A stretch of 64,000 nt of DNA from Bacillota bacterium (GTDB lineage: Bacteria > Bacillota > Clostridia > Christensenellales > Aristaeellaceae). Below the pieces are notes generated by a model, which was not told where the DNA came from, made no database searches, and saw only the letters and a program-made list of their open reading frames with translations. The stretch spans positions 1 through 64,000 of the forward strand of contig JAFADG010000035.1 of assembly GCA_023425025.1 (NCBI GenBank), written 5' to 3'. Made by a program: the position numbers and the translations under genes. Within the stretch, counting starts at the first letter, position 1, and each line of letters starts with the position of its first letter. Positions 8,099 through 16,088 of the stretch are shown piece after piece.

Positions 8099-9712
8099 TT
8101 ACTGGACCGCGGCGCCGCTGAAGATCAGCTTCTGAATGGAGAGCGGCAGATTGCCGATGACGGACATCATCTGCCCCTGAACGACAGGCGCCATCTCTTC
8201 CGCCCAGGCCTGAAGCTCTTTCTCTGTCATTGTGCCAAGGCGCACGCTGTTGGCCGGAATTTCGGGCAGCGCCGCCGGATCGCCCGAGGCGGTGGTATAG
8301 GCGATGGAGCAGGCCGGCTCGGAAGCACCGAAGACATACAGATCCACTGTGCCCTCCGCCCTGGCGTCCACGCCGTCCGTAACCGTTTCCTCTTTCCCTT
8401 CGAGGCTGGCATTGATGGCCAGGCCGGAACCGGTCAAATCAACACCCAGCTTCCATTCATCCTGTACTTTGGTGGCAGCCGCGGTATTTTTGCTTTCAAA
8501 AGCAAGGGATAAACTGCCCATCGTCAGGCCACGGGATTTGTAGCTGCCCGCAAGCGTCCACTGGCTTTTTGTAACGGTGGCGTCTCCCACGGTTTGGGCG
8601 GCGATATCCTTTCCGGCATAGGAGACGGAAAATCCCTCCCGCCCAGAAGTCATATCAAAGTCGTACCGCGAGACGACGCCGTCTTCCTCCGTCTTTTCAT
8701 ACTGGCCGAATATCAGGCTGCCGGTAGCATCCTCTCCGGTGCCCTCGGGGATTTCCACTTTGATTTCCAATGCCTTGCGCACGCCGGCGGCATCGGTAAG
8801 CTCGGTGATGGTAATGAAGTTGGCCGGGATATTGCCGGCTTCCTTTCCAAATTCGGAAGGCATGGAGAGGAACATCCGGCGAATTTCTTCCCTGCTGGGG
8901 GGGGTGCCGGAGGTGGCGCTGTTGGAATTAACCATCTCAACGATTTTGTCCAGGTTTTTATCCTGCACGGCCCAACTGGATAATATCTCCAGCGCCTCTT
9001 GAATCTGTCCCGCGGAGATGGTGGATACCTTTCGCGTTACGGCGGCATCGTGCTTTTCATTTTCGAAGGCGCCGGCAGTGGGAATGCCTTTGGAGGTGAT
9101 GCCTTCATACCATGCGGCCAGCGGATCGGCCAGGTCCTTTTGCGCGCTTTCCCGATCAAAACCCATGTATTCCGCGATGGAGAGTTCCCCCATCCCGGCA
9201 AGTTCCCCTTGCTGCGCCAAGGATTTCTTCATGGACTCCTTCAAGGATTCGCGAAAGCGTTCCAGCTGGTCTGTATCCAGCGTTGGACCGCTCATAGAGC
9301 TTGCGATCATGGTGATGTAAAATTCCAGGAGCTCCTCCATCGTGAAGGAGAGAACATTGCCGCCCAGAAGGTTGCTCAGGATATGGAGCTCACCGTCTTT
9401 GCTCAGAAACAGCATGGCCAGGGAGGACTTATCCTGCAGGAACAACTCCAACTGTTCAAGGGATGTTTCCCCCTGCTTCTGGGAGTACGACTCGATTTTC
9501 AGGACCTTTAACAAGTCCGCGGCTATGGACAGGTCGGGATCCGCGGCAAAAATGGCGCCTGGCGTAAAGGTGACGGTGGTTTTTACATTGCGCCCCGCCT
9601 CATATGCCTTATCCAGGAAAGAGGCTGACGCGGCGCTTTCCCCAAGGGACAGCGCCGGAACAGCCAGCAGCGCCACGGCCAGCACAAGGGATACCAGCTT
9701 ACGAAATTTCAT
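8099..9712 (-). CDS. Secreted protein of unknown function, paralogue A
   Basis: 537 residues, ATG preceded by AAAGGAG. Signal peptide 1-25 (LVSLVLAVALLAVPALSLG). No family recognised. It aligns over its length with the protein at 9948-11483: both read KTTVTF.PG..(F/L)AADP.L, AADLLK.L..ES, FLQDKSSL, (S/F)(T/N)MEE, and end in MTxEELQAW followed by a short hydrophobic tail. A conserved KHDAA(V/S)T stretch lies mid-protein. Mostly beta and polar, so probably an extracellular domain protein. No cysteine after the signal peptide, so not a lipoprotein. Confidence 0.8.
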   Translation of the reverse strand: MKFRKLVSLVLAVALLAVPALSLGESAASASFLDKAYEAGRNVKTTVTFTPGAIFAADPDLSIAADLLKVLKIESYSQKQGETSLEQLELFLQDKSSLAMLFLSKDGELHILSNLLGGNVLSFTMEELLEFYITMIASSMSGPTLDTDQLERFRESLKESMKKSLAQQGELAGMGELSIAEYMGFDRESAQKDLADPLAAWYEGITSKGIPTAGAFENEKHDAAVTRKVSTISAGQIQEALEILSSWAVQDKNLDKIVEMVNSNSATSGTPPSREEIRRMFLSMPSEFGKEAGNIPANFITITELTDAAGVRKALEIKVEIPEGTGEDATGSLIFGQYEKTEEDGVVSRYDFDMTSGREGFSVSYAGKDIAAQTVGDATVTKSQWTLAGSYKSRGLTMGSLSLAFESKNTAAATKVQDEWKLGVDLTGSGLAINASLEGKEETVTDGVDARAEGTVDLYVFGASEPACSIAYTTASGDPAALPEIPANSVRLGTMTEKELQAWAEEMAPVVQGQMMSVIGNLPLSIQKLIFSGAAVQ

Positions 9713-9751
9713 AAGAAATCTCCTTTCTCTTCATACACCATACATAACATT

Positions 9752-9780
9752 ATTATACAGTCCGAACAAGCAGTTGTCAT
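9752..9780 (-). promoter_or_regulatory. Promoter of paralogue A
   Basis: Minus strand ATGACA (9780-9775), 17 bp, TATAAT (9757-9752). The same arrangement precedes paralogue B. Confidence 0.75.
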
Positions 9781-9874
9781 CCTGTTTCCGGTTGAATACC
9801 TGTAAGAACTGCTTCATAACCGTAATTTTACATTCCAAAAACGCCGCCCGCGCGTTCCATTGGAATCAGGAGTC

Positions 9875-9908
9875 AAAAAAGGCTCCCCTCAAACCGAAGG
9901 GAGCCTTT
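9875..9908 (-). terminator. Terminator of paralogue B
   Basis: AAAGGCTCCC and GGGGAGCC form a stem followed by TTTTTT on the minus strand, 40 bases after the stop. The rest of 9781-9874 shows nothing else. Confidence 0.8.
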
Positions 9909-9947
9909 GCGCTTGGTATCTTTGTCAGGCCGCGGGCCGCTGTATTG

Positions 9948-11483
9948 TCAAAAGGCCGCGCCGCCGCTGATCAGCATGGTAACGGAAGGAGGCAGGTTCT
10001 GCATGATCTGGCCGAGCTGCGTCAACATGCCCACGGAAAGCTCGTTATTCCAGGCCTGCAGCTCTTCCTGGGTCATTTTGCCCGGGCGCACAACATCCGC
10101 ATCGCTGAAGGAGGGGATATCCACAGGCTCGCCGGTTTCGGTAACGAAGGCGATCGTGGCAAGCGGCGCGGTCTGGCCGGCAAGCAGCACATCCACTTTG
10201 CCTTCCTTCCTCACGTCCGGTCCATTCGCCGCGGTGCTGGAGGAACCGTCAAGAACAACGCCGATGGTCTGCCCGGCAGGTCCGGCTTCGATGTTCAGCT
10301 TCCAGGCGTCCTTGTCCGCGGTCTCCTGGCCGGCATAGTCCATTTTCAGGGTGAATACATCCGCAGAATCCGCTTTCACGTTCATGGCAAGCTGCCAATG
10401 ATCCGCTTCGCCCGCAGCTTCTTCCTTGGCGGAAAAGCTGACGCTCGTGGTATCCGTGCCGGAAACAACATGGAAAGAAAGCGTATCGTTTTTGCCGTCC
10501 GCACCGGTCTTTACGTAATAGCCTGCAAGAACCTCAGTTTCTGCTTTTTCCTTATCCTCGCCAAAGACGCTGATGCCGATCTCATAGGCGACAGGATTGC
10601 CGCTGTTGTCCGTCAGCACGGTGAAGGTAAAGGGCTTTTGCAATGCAGCGGCCGCATTCTTCGCGAATTCCTCAGGCATCGCTTTGATCTTCGCCTGAAT
10701 ATCCGCCTTGGACGCGCCAAGGTCGCCCGCTTCCGGATCCATAGAGGAGACAAAGGCAAGAATGGCGTCCAGATTGGCATCCTTGCCGGCCCAGTTGGCG
10801 ACGATGGATACCAGGTCCTTCATCTGCGCGGCAGAAAGGCTGTACACGGTTTGGGTGCTGGCGGCATCGTGCTTGTCGCTTTCAAAGGTGCCTTCGGTAA
10901 CGACAGGTACGGAAACCAGGTTGGTGAACCATTCGTACGCGGGTGTGATCAGATCCTGCTGCAGGCTCTGCTGATCAAGCTGGGGCAGGACGGACATGTC
11001 GCCCTGCATAAGCGCGGAGTATAGCTTAATGTAAACCCTGTAGAAGGAAGCCATTTCCTTCTCGCCCTGCAGCTCCAGTTGGCTGATGAGCCATTGCATG
11101 TATTCCTCCATGTTGAAGGAAATAGCCTTTTGCCCAAACAGGTTGCTCTTGAGAGTGACCTGCCCTTCAGGACTTACAACCTCGGTTAAGGAGAGGGAGG
11201 ATTTGTCCTGTAAAAACAGATCCGACTGAAGGAGTACGGCATTGGCTTTTTCCTGAACAACGCTTTCCAGGCGCAGCGCCTTCAAAAGATCGGCCACCGG
11301 GGCCAGGGAAGGATCCGCGGCCAAGCCCTCGCCGGGCACAAAGGTAACGGTTGTCTTTGTGCTGCGGCCGGCAGCGGCAGCCGCAGCCCAGGGAGAGGCG
11401 GATGCTGTTTCCCCAAGGGCAAACACGGGGAGAGCAAGCAATGCCAATACCAGCAAGACGGCAGTGAACTTGCGAATTTTCAT
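9948..11483 (-). CDS. Secreted protein of unknown function, paralogue B
   Basis: 511 residues from MKIRKFTAV; AAAGGAG lies 7-8 bases upstream, whereas the longer frame start has no site. Signal peptide 1-24 (ending FALG). Full-length paralogue of the neighbouring 8099-9712 product and in the same orientation, so the pair looks like a tandem duplication. The mature part begins SASPWAAAAAAGRSTKTTVTF. Function unknown; both may be surface or secreted factors specific to this lineage. Confidence 0.8.
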   Translation of the reverse strand: MKIRKFTAVLLVLALLALPVFALGETASASPWAAAAAAGRSTKTTVTFVPGEGLAADPSLAPVADLLKALRLESVVQEKANAVLLQSDLFLQDKSSLSLTEVVSPEGQVTLKSNLFGQKAISFNMEEYMQWLISQLELQGEKEMASFYRVYIKLYSALMQGDMSVLPQLDQQSLQQDLITPAYEWFTNLVSVPVVTEGTFESDKHDAASTQTVYSLSAAQMKDLVSIVANWAGKDANLDAILAFVSSMDPEAGDLGASKADIQAKIKAMPEEFAKNAAAALQKPFTFTVLTDNSGNPVAYEIGISVFGEDKEKAETEVLAGYYVKTGADGKNDTLSFHVVSGTDTTSVSFSAKEEAAGEADHWQLAMNVKADSADVFTLKMDYAGQETADKDAWKLNIEAGPAGQTIGVVLDGSSSTAANGPDVRKEGKVDVLLAGQTAPLATIAFVTETGEPVDIPSFSDADVVRPGKMTQEELQAWNNELSVGMLTQLGQIMQNLPPSVTMLISGGAAF

Positions 11484-11535
11484 AGGAAGACTCCTTTCTT
11501 TCTCCGTATCGCATGCAGGCAATACAGTTAGTGCC

Positions 11536-11564
11536 ATTATATATTCAACGGCAGCCTTTGTCAT
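11536..11564 (-). promoter_or_regulatory. Promoter of paralogue B
   Basis: Minus strand ATGACA (11564-11559), 17 bp, TATAAT (11541-11536), about 50 bp from the start codon. Confidence 0.75.
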
Positions 11565-11915
11565 CTGTTTCCTGCCTGAGTAATACAGGAAATTGTTTCA
11601 AACCAGCCCCGCAGTGTGTGAAAATTTTGACCAGCAGTTTGCGTGAAGCTGCTTGCCTTACGATGGAATGAACCGCCTTCATTGTACCGCAGGCATGTTT
11701 TCAAATGGAATGCAGCAGGAAAACATTCAGATATATCAGGCCGCTGAGAGCATAAAAGAAGTATATACAATAAACCATATACACAGAACCTGTGGAAAAA
11801 TAACAAAAAAACAAAATTGATCGGCATTTCCCATAAACATGCGCAAAATAACATTTTTTCATGCTCGTTTCTGCGCGATTTTGGTCCACTGGCAATGGCG
11901 CGGCGGGATAGCCTG

Positions 11916-11924
11916 TGTTACAAT
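11916..11924 (+). promoter_or_regulatory. Extended -10 for the GlpA-like operon
   Basis: TGTTACAAT at 11916-11924, an extended -10 without a good -35. The stretch 11565-11915 is AT-rich and holds no gene or repeat that I can support. Confidence 0.45.
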
Positions 11925-11983
11925 AAAATCATCGTTTTTATGCCCTATTGTGGTAAAAAGCCGGAAGGTGGAGGCGGTCCGCT

Positions 11984-13444
11984 TTGCATGTGGATGTATT
12001 GATCATTGGCGCGGGCGTGGTGGGATGTGCGTTGGCCCGGGAAATCTCCCGCTACGAGGCCAGCGTCGCGGTGCTGGAAAGAATGTCGGACGTGGCGGAG
12101 GGCGCCAGCAAGGCCAACAGCGGCATCGTGCACGCGGGCTTTGACGCGAAACCGGGCACGCTCAAGGCGAAGCTGAATGTACAGGGCGCGATGATGTACC
12201 CTGCGCTTTGCGGGGAGCTGGGCGCGCCGTACGCGCAGCCGGGTGCGCTGGTGCTTGGGTTTGAGCCGGAGGATGCAAACACCTTGCAGGAGCTGTACGA
12301 TCAGGGCGTTCAGAACGGCGTACCGGGGCTCCGGCTTTTAAGCCGTGAAGAAGTGCTGGCCCTGGAGCCAAACACCAACCCCGATGTTATGGGCGCGCTG
12401 CTGGCGGAAACCAGCGGGCTTACCAGCCCGTATGAATTGAGCTTTGCGCTGGCGGACCACGCGGCACAAAACGGCGCGGCCTTCCATTTTGAAACGGAAG
12501 TGCAGAAAATCAGCCGCCGCGGGGATGTATGGCGCGTTTTGACCAGCCGCGGGGAATTTTTCGCCCAGGCCATCGTCAACTGCGCCGGCGTGCAGTCGGC
12601 CAAGCTGCACAACCAGATTTCCCAAAGGAAATATGCGATCATCCCCCGGCGCGGCGAGTACTACCTGATGGACAGGATGGCACGCCTGCCGTTTTCCCGC
12701 ACCATGTTCCAATGCCCCACCAAAATGGGCAAGGGCATACTGGTCAGCCCCACGGTTCACGGCAATCTGCTTTTGGGCCCTTCCGCCGAGGATATCGGTG
12801 ACGAGGCGGATACCGCCACCACCGCCATGGGCCTGAAGGCCGTGCTGGACAAGGCGCGGCTGACCTGGAAAAACGCCTCGCCAAGGGGGACCATTACCAC
12901 CTTTTCCGGTATCCGGGCCCATGAGACAAACGGCGATTTCGTGATCGGCCAAATCGAAGGCGTGCCTATGGCGTTTGAGGCCCTGGGCATCGAAAGCCCC
13001 GGCCTTTCCGCGGCCCCGGCCATCGCCAGGCTGCTGGGCGGGCAGATCGCGCAGGCGCTGGAATTGCGTGAAAAAGCGGTCTTCCTGCCGGCGGTCCCCC
13101 GGCCCAAGGCGTTCCATGCCATGAGCCTTGCGGAAAAAGCCCAGGCGGTGAAGGAAGATGCTGAGAACGGCAGTCTCGTTTGCCGGTGCGAACAGGTGAC
13201 CGAGGCGGAGATCCGGGATGCCATCCGCCGCCCGGTAGGCGCCCGTACCATCGATGGGGTCAAGCGCCGCACCAGGGCCGGCATGGGCCGGTGCCAGGGG
13301 GGCTTTTGCAGCCCCAGGGTGCTGGATATACTGGCGGAGGAGCTGCATATCTCCCCCACCGAAGTCACCAAATGCGGCGGGGAAAGCCGTCTGCTGGTGG
13401 GGACCATCGCCGATGCCGCGCAGGAGGACAGCCTTCATGAATGA
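11984..13444 (+). CDS. FAD-dependent oxidoreductase, GlpA/LhgO-like, with BFD iron-sulfur domain
   Basis: 486 residues. Start is TTG 11984, 9 bases after GGAGG; GTG 11990 is a poorer alternative. Residues 4-14 give the dinucleotide fold VLIIGAGVVGC; GASKANSGIVHAGFD is the DAO-family substrate/FAD region. The C-terminus (about 395-460) is a BFD-like [2Fe-2S] domain with CRCEQV and CQGGFC. Known relatives oxidise glycerol-3-phosphate or L-2-hydroxyglutarate. It is followed, with overlap, by a second FAD protein and then DUF1667, the three-gene set seen in many anaerobes next to glycerol genes. The substrate is an inference; no glpK or glpF is in view. Confidence 0.85.
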   Translation: MHVDVLIIGAGVVGCALAREISRYEASVAVLERMSDVAEGASKANSGIVHAGFDAKPGTLKAKLNVQGAMMYPALCGELGAPYAQPGALVLGFEPEDANTLQELYDQGVQNGVPGLRLLSREEVLALEPNTNPDVMGALLAETSGLTSPYELSFALADHAAQNGAAFHFETEVQKISRRGDVWRVLTSRGEFFAQAIVNCAGVQSAKLHNQISQRKYAIIPRRGEYYLMDRMARLPFSRTMFQCPTKMGKGILVSPTVHGNLLLGPSAEDIGDEADTATTAMGLKAVLDKARLTWKNASPRGTITTFSGIRAHETNGDFVIGQIEGVPMAFEALGIESPGLSAAPAIARLLGGQIAQALELREKAVFLPAVPRPKAFHAMSLAEKAQAVKEDAENGSLVCRCEQVTEAEIRDAIRRPVGARTIDGVKRRTRAGMGRCQGGFCSPRVLDILAEELHISPTEVTKCGGESRLLVGTIADAAQEDSLHE

Positions 13445-14723
13445 GCTTTTGAGCAATGTGACCCATGTGGATATGCTGGTGGTAGGCGCGGGGCCGGCGG
13501 GGCTGGCCGCGGCTATCGCCGCCCGGGAGGCGGGCATTGAAAGCCTGATCGTGCTGGAGCGGGAAAACGAACCCGGCGGCATCTTGCGCCAGTGCATACA
13601 CAACGGCTTCGGCCTGCACCGCTTCAAAGAGGAGCTGACCGGGCCGGAATACGCCCAGCGGGACATCGACCGGGCGAGGGAGCTGAACATCCGGGTGGAG
13701 TGCGGCACCACCGTATTGTCGGTGGAGGAGGACCGCACGGTGACCGCCATCAGCCGCGAGCATGGGCTGAAGGTATACAAAGCCGGCGCGGTAATCCTGG
13801 CCATGGGCTGCCGGGAGCGGCCAAGGGGCGCGCTGGCCACGCCGGGCACCAGATGCGCCGGTATCTTTTCCGCCGGCACCGCCCAAAAGTTTGTCAACCT
13901 GGAGGGGTATATGCCCGGCCGCCGGGTGCTGATCCTGGGTTCCGGGGATATCGGCCTGATCATGGCCCGCCGCATGACGCTGCAGGGGGCCAAGGTTTTG
14001 GCCTGTGTGGAGATCATGCCCTTTTCCAGCGGGCTGAACCGAAATATCGTGCAGTGCCTGCAGGACTATGACATCCCGCTTTTGCTCAGCCATACCGTGG
14101 TGGATATCCGGGGCCGGGACAGGCTTACCGGCGTCACCGTGGCGAAAGTGGATGAAAACCGCAGCCCCATTCCCGGCACAGAAATTGAATACGACTGCGA
14201 CACGCTGCTTTTGTCTGTGGGCCTGATCCCCGAAAACGAGCTGAGCGAAGGCGCAAACGTCGCGCTTTCGCCCGTGACGCTGGGCGCGGTGGTGGACGAT
14301 ACGCTGCAGACCAGCGTGCCCGGTATTTTCGCCTGCGGAAACGTTTTGCACGTGCACGACCTGGTGGACCACGTCAGCGCCGAAAGCCTGCGGGCCGGCA
14401 AGGCGGCTGCGGCCTTTGCTCAGGGGAAAAAGCCGGCAGGCGCCGTAGTGAATGTATTGGATGGCCCGGGCGTACGCGGCGCCGTGCCCCAAAGGCTGCA
14501 CCTGCCGGCAGGCGGCGAAGCCCTGCCGCCGGTAGACATTTTGTTCCGGCCGGCCAGGGTGTATGAAAACGCCGCCGTGGTGGTACGCTGCGGAGAAAAA
14601 GAGCTGCTTCGCAAAAAGAGCCGCATCCTGACTCCCGGCGAAATGGCGTCCGTCACCCTTTCCGAGAAAATACTTGCGGCGCTTGACGGGAAAGATATCA
14701 CAGTAGAGATCGTTTCATACTAA
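13437..14723 (+). CDS. FAD/NAD(P)-dependent oxidoreductase, partner of the GlpA-like protein
   Basis: 428 residues, ATG 13437, 9 bases after AGGAGG and overlapping the previous gene by 8 bp, so translation is probably coupled. Two Rossmann motifs: VVGAGPAGLAAAIAA (about 14-28) and VLILGSGDIGLIMARRM (about 163-179). QCIHNGFG carries a cysteine near the flavin region. PGIFACGNVLHVHDLVDHVS is the conserved flavin-binding C-terminal loop. This family is the electron-accepting subunit paired with GlpA-like enzymes and DUF1667. The stop codon lies inside the outer arm of the palindrome that follows. Confidence 0.83.
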   Translation: MNELLSNVTHVDMLVVGAGPAGLAAAIAAREAGIESLIVLERENEPGGILRQCIHNGFGLHRFKEELTGPEYAQRDIDRARELNIRVECGTTVLSVEEDRTVTAISREHGLKVYKAGAVILAMGCRERPRGALATPGTRCAGIFSAGTAQKFVNLEGYMPGRRVLILGSGDIGLIMARRMTLQGAKVLACVEIMPFSSGLNRNIVQCLQDYDIPLLLSHTVVDIRGRDRLTGVTVAKVDENRSPIPGTEIEYDCDTLLLSVGLIPENELSEGANVALSPVTLGAVVDDTLQTSVPGIFACGNVLHVHDLVDHVSAESLRAGKAAAAFAQGKKPAGAVVNVLDGPGVRGAVPQRLHLPAGGEALPPVDILFRPARVYENAAVVVRCGEKELLRKKSRILTPGEMASVTLSEKILAALDGKDITVEIVSY

Positions 14724-14876
14724 TGGAAAACATTATTTCGTCCAAAGCGGCGAGGAGTTTTCGATGCAGAGCAAGGAGTCGGAGCGATACGTAGCAGCGC
14801 TACGTTGAGCGGAGAACGACGCAGCCCTGCGCGAAAAGCACTGCCGCGACGACGAAATAATGTTTGGAATTAGTAT
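14717..14876. repeat. 160-nt long palindrome between operon genes
   Basis: Nested arms pair around an AGC loop: ATACTAAT 14717-14724 with 14869-14876; a perfect 15-bp arm 14728-14742 with 14851-14865; GCGGC with GCCGC (14747/14843); TTTTCG with CGAAAA (14758/14832); ACGTAGC with GCTACGT (14789/14799). No coding potential. It fills the whole gap between two genes of one operon, so the mRNA would carry a very long hairpin. It looks like a small palindromic repetitive (MITE-like) element. Confidence 0.8.
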
Positions 14877-14897
14877 CATAAGACGGGGGGAATGGAT

Positions 14898-15251
14898 ATG
14901 AAGCAGATGATCACATGCATCAGCTGTCCCGTGGGCTGCCGGATGGAGGTCACCACCGAAAACGGCCGGATGGTTTCCATCACCGGCAACAGCTGCAAGC
15001 GGGGCGAAGTGTATGGCCGGCAGGAGAGCATATCGCCCGAGCGCATGCTCACCGCCGTGGTGCAGGTTTTAGGCAGCCGCATGCCGCTGAGCGTGAAGAC
15101 GAAGATGCCCATCCCCAAAAAGGATATTGCCCGGTGCATGCGGGAAATACGGGCGCTAAAGCTGTCCGCGCCCATCCGTATGGGCCAGGTGGTGCTTGAA
15201 AATGTATGTTCAAGCGGCGTGAGCGTGATTGCCACAAAGACGGTGGAATGA
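14898..15251 (+). CDS. DUF1667 protein, CxxC electron-transfer partner
   Basis: 117 residues. ATG 14898 is preferred over 14892, which lies directly on the GGGGGGA ribosome site. It begins MKQMITCISCPVGC, a cysteine cluster, and has a further cysteine in GNSCKRGEVYG, then LGSRMPLSVKTKMPIPK, the DUF1667 signature. It is always found with GlpA/GlpB-like flavoproteins and presumably binds a metal or cluster or serves as a third subunit. The long palindrome separates it from its partners. Confidence 0.83.
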   Translation: MKQMITCISCPVGCRMEVTTENGRMVSITGNSCKRGEVYGRQESISPERMLTAVVQVLGSRMPLSVKTKMPIPKKDIARCMREIRALKLSAPIRMGQVVLENVCSSGVSVIATKTVE

Positions 15252-15778
15252 TGGCCGCATTTCGTTTGGACGAAAGCTTTTACCGCCAGGATGTGCTTCA
15301 TGTTGCGCCGCAGCTGGTTGGCAAGCTGGTTTGCCGAAGGCTTGAGGATGGCACGATCCTTCAAGGCCGTATCCTGGAAGCGGAAGCCTACCGCGGCCAG
15401 GAGGATCTGGCCTGTCACGCCAGGCACGGCAAAACCAGCCGCTGCGCGCCGCTTTTTGAAAATGGCGGCATCAGCTATGTGTACCTTGTCTACGGGCTGC
15501 ACTGGCTGTTCAATGTGGTGACAGGGGACAAGGATCAACCCCAGGCCGCGCTCGTCCGGGCGCTGCACAAGCCCCTGGACGGCCCGGCCAAGTGGACGAA
15601 GGCGTATGGCATCACAAAGGCACAAAACGGCCTGGATCTGATCCAGGGGGAGGAAATGTGGCTGCTGGACGACGGCTATCGCCCTGTCCTCAAAACGCTG
15701 CCCAGGGTGGGCATCGATTATGCCCCTTCCCCCTGGAAGGAGATTCCCTGGCGTTTCGTGGACGACTCGCAAAAATAG
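15248..15778 (+). CDS. 3-methyladenine DNA glycosylase, AAG/Mpg family
   Basis: 176 residues. It starts at ATG 15248, which overlaps the previous stop as ATGA; ATG 15251 is the alternative. The enzyme excises alkylated purines. The catalytic segment is GRILEAEAYRGQEDLACHA, where the glutamate of EAEAY activates water; ISYVYLVYGLHWLFNVV is the family core, and GPAKWTKAYGI and PRVGIDY are conserved. It is slightly shorter than typical members (about 190-200) at both ends. Its place at the end of a redox operon is odd but the overlap is clear. Confidence 0.87.
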   Translation: MMAAFRLDESFYRQDVLHVAPQLVGKLVCRRLEDGTILQGRILEAEAYRGQEDLACHARHGKTSRCAPLFENGGISYVYLVYGLHWLFNVVTGDKDQPQAALVRALHKPLDGPAKWTKAYGITKAQNGLDLIQGEEMWLLDDGYRPVLKTLPRVGIDYAPSPWKEIPWRFVDDSQK

Positions 15779-15779
15779 A

Positions 15780-15823
15780 AAAGCCGGGAAGCTTCTGTCT
15801 AGGAAACTTCCCGGTTTGCTTTT
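15780..15823 (+). terminator. Terminator after the glycosylase gene
   Basis: AAGCCGGGAAG pairs with CTTCCCGGTTT, followed by GCTTTT; convergent with the rubredoxin gene. Confidence 0.7.
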
Positions 15824-15830
15824 ACGCAGA

Positions 15831-15989
15831 TTATTGTTTTTCGAACATGTCCTTGCCAACGCCGCACACGGGGCATTCAAAGGTTTCGGGCAGGTCCTCA
15901 AAGGAGACGCCGGGCTCCAGGCCGTTGTCCGGATCGCCCACAGAGGGATCGTAGACATAGCCGCAAACGGTGCAAACGTAAATATCCAT
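15831..15989 (-). CDS. Rubredoxin
   Basis: 52 residues read on the minus strand, ATG 9 bases after GGAGG. It begins MDIYVCTVCGYVYDP and ends ECPVCGVGKDMFEK; the two CxxC pairs (C6/C9 and C39/C42) bind one iron, and the spacer NGLEPGVSFEDLPE is the standard rubredoxin loop. It is a small cytoplasmic electron carrier, in anaerobes often for oxygen and peroxide detoxification. A -10-like TATAAT lies at 16048-16043 with a weak -35; a GAGGGGACACCCCTC hairpin lies between it and the gene. Confidence 0.95.
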   Translation of the reverse strand: MDIYVCTVCGYVYDPSVGDPDNGLEPGVSFEDLPETFECPVCGVGKDMFEKQ

Positions 15990-16088
15990 GCGTATGTACC
16001 TCCGTTTTATGGAATGGAGAGGGGTGTCCCCTCGTCTTCCTGATTATACCATGGCCGCGCACAAAATGAAACCGATAATTTGCTGAAA

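Noticed and set aside
12338..14501. Long minus-strand frames opposite the oxidoreductase operon
   Set aside because: GC-rich antisense frames without ribosome sites or motifs, opposite clear flavoproteins.
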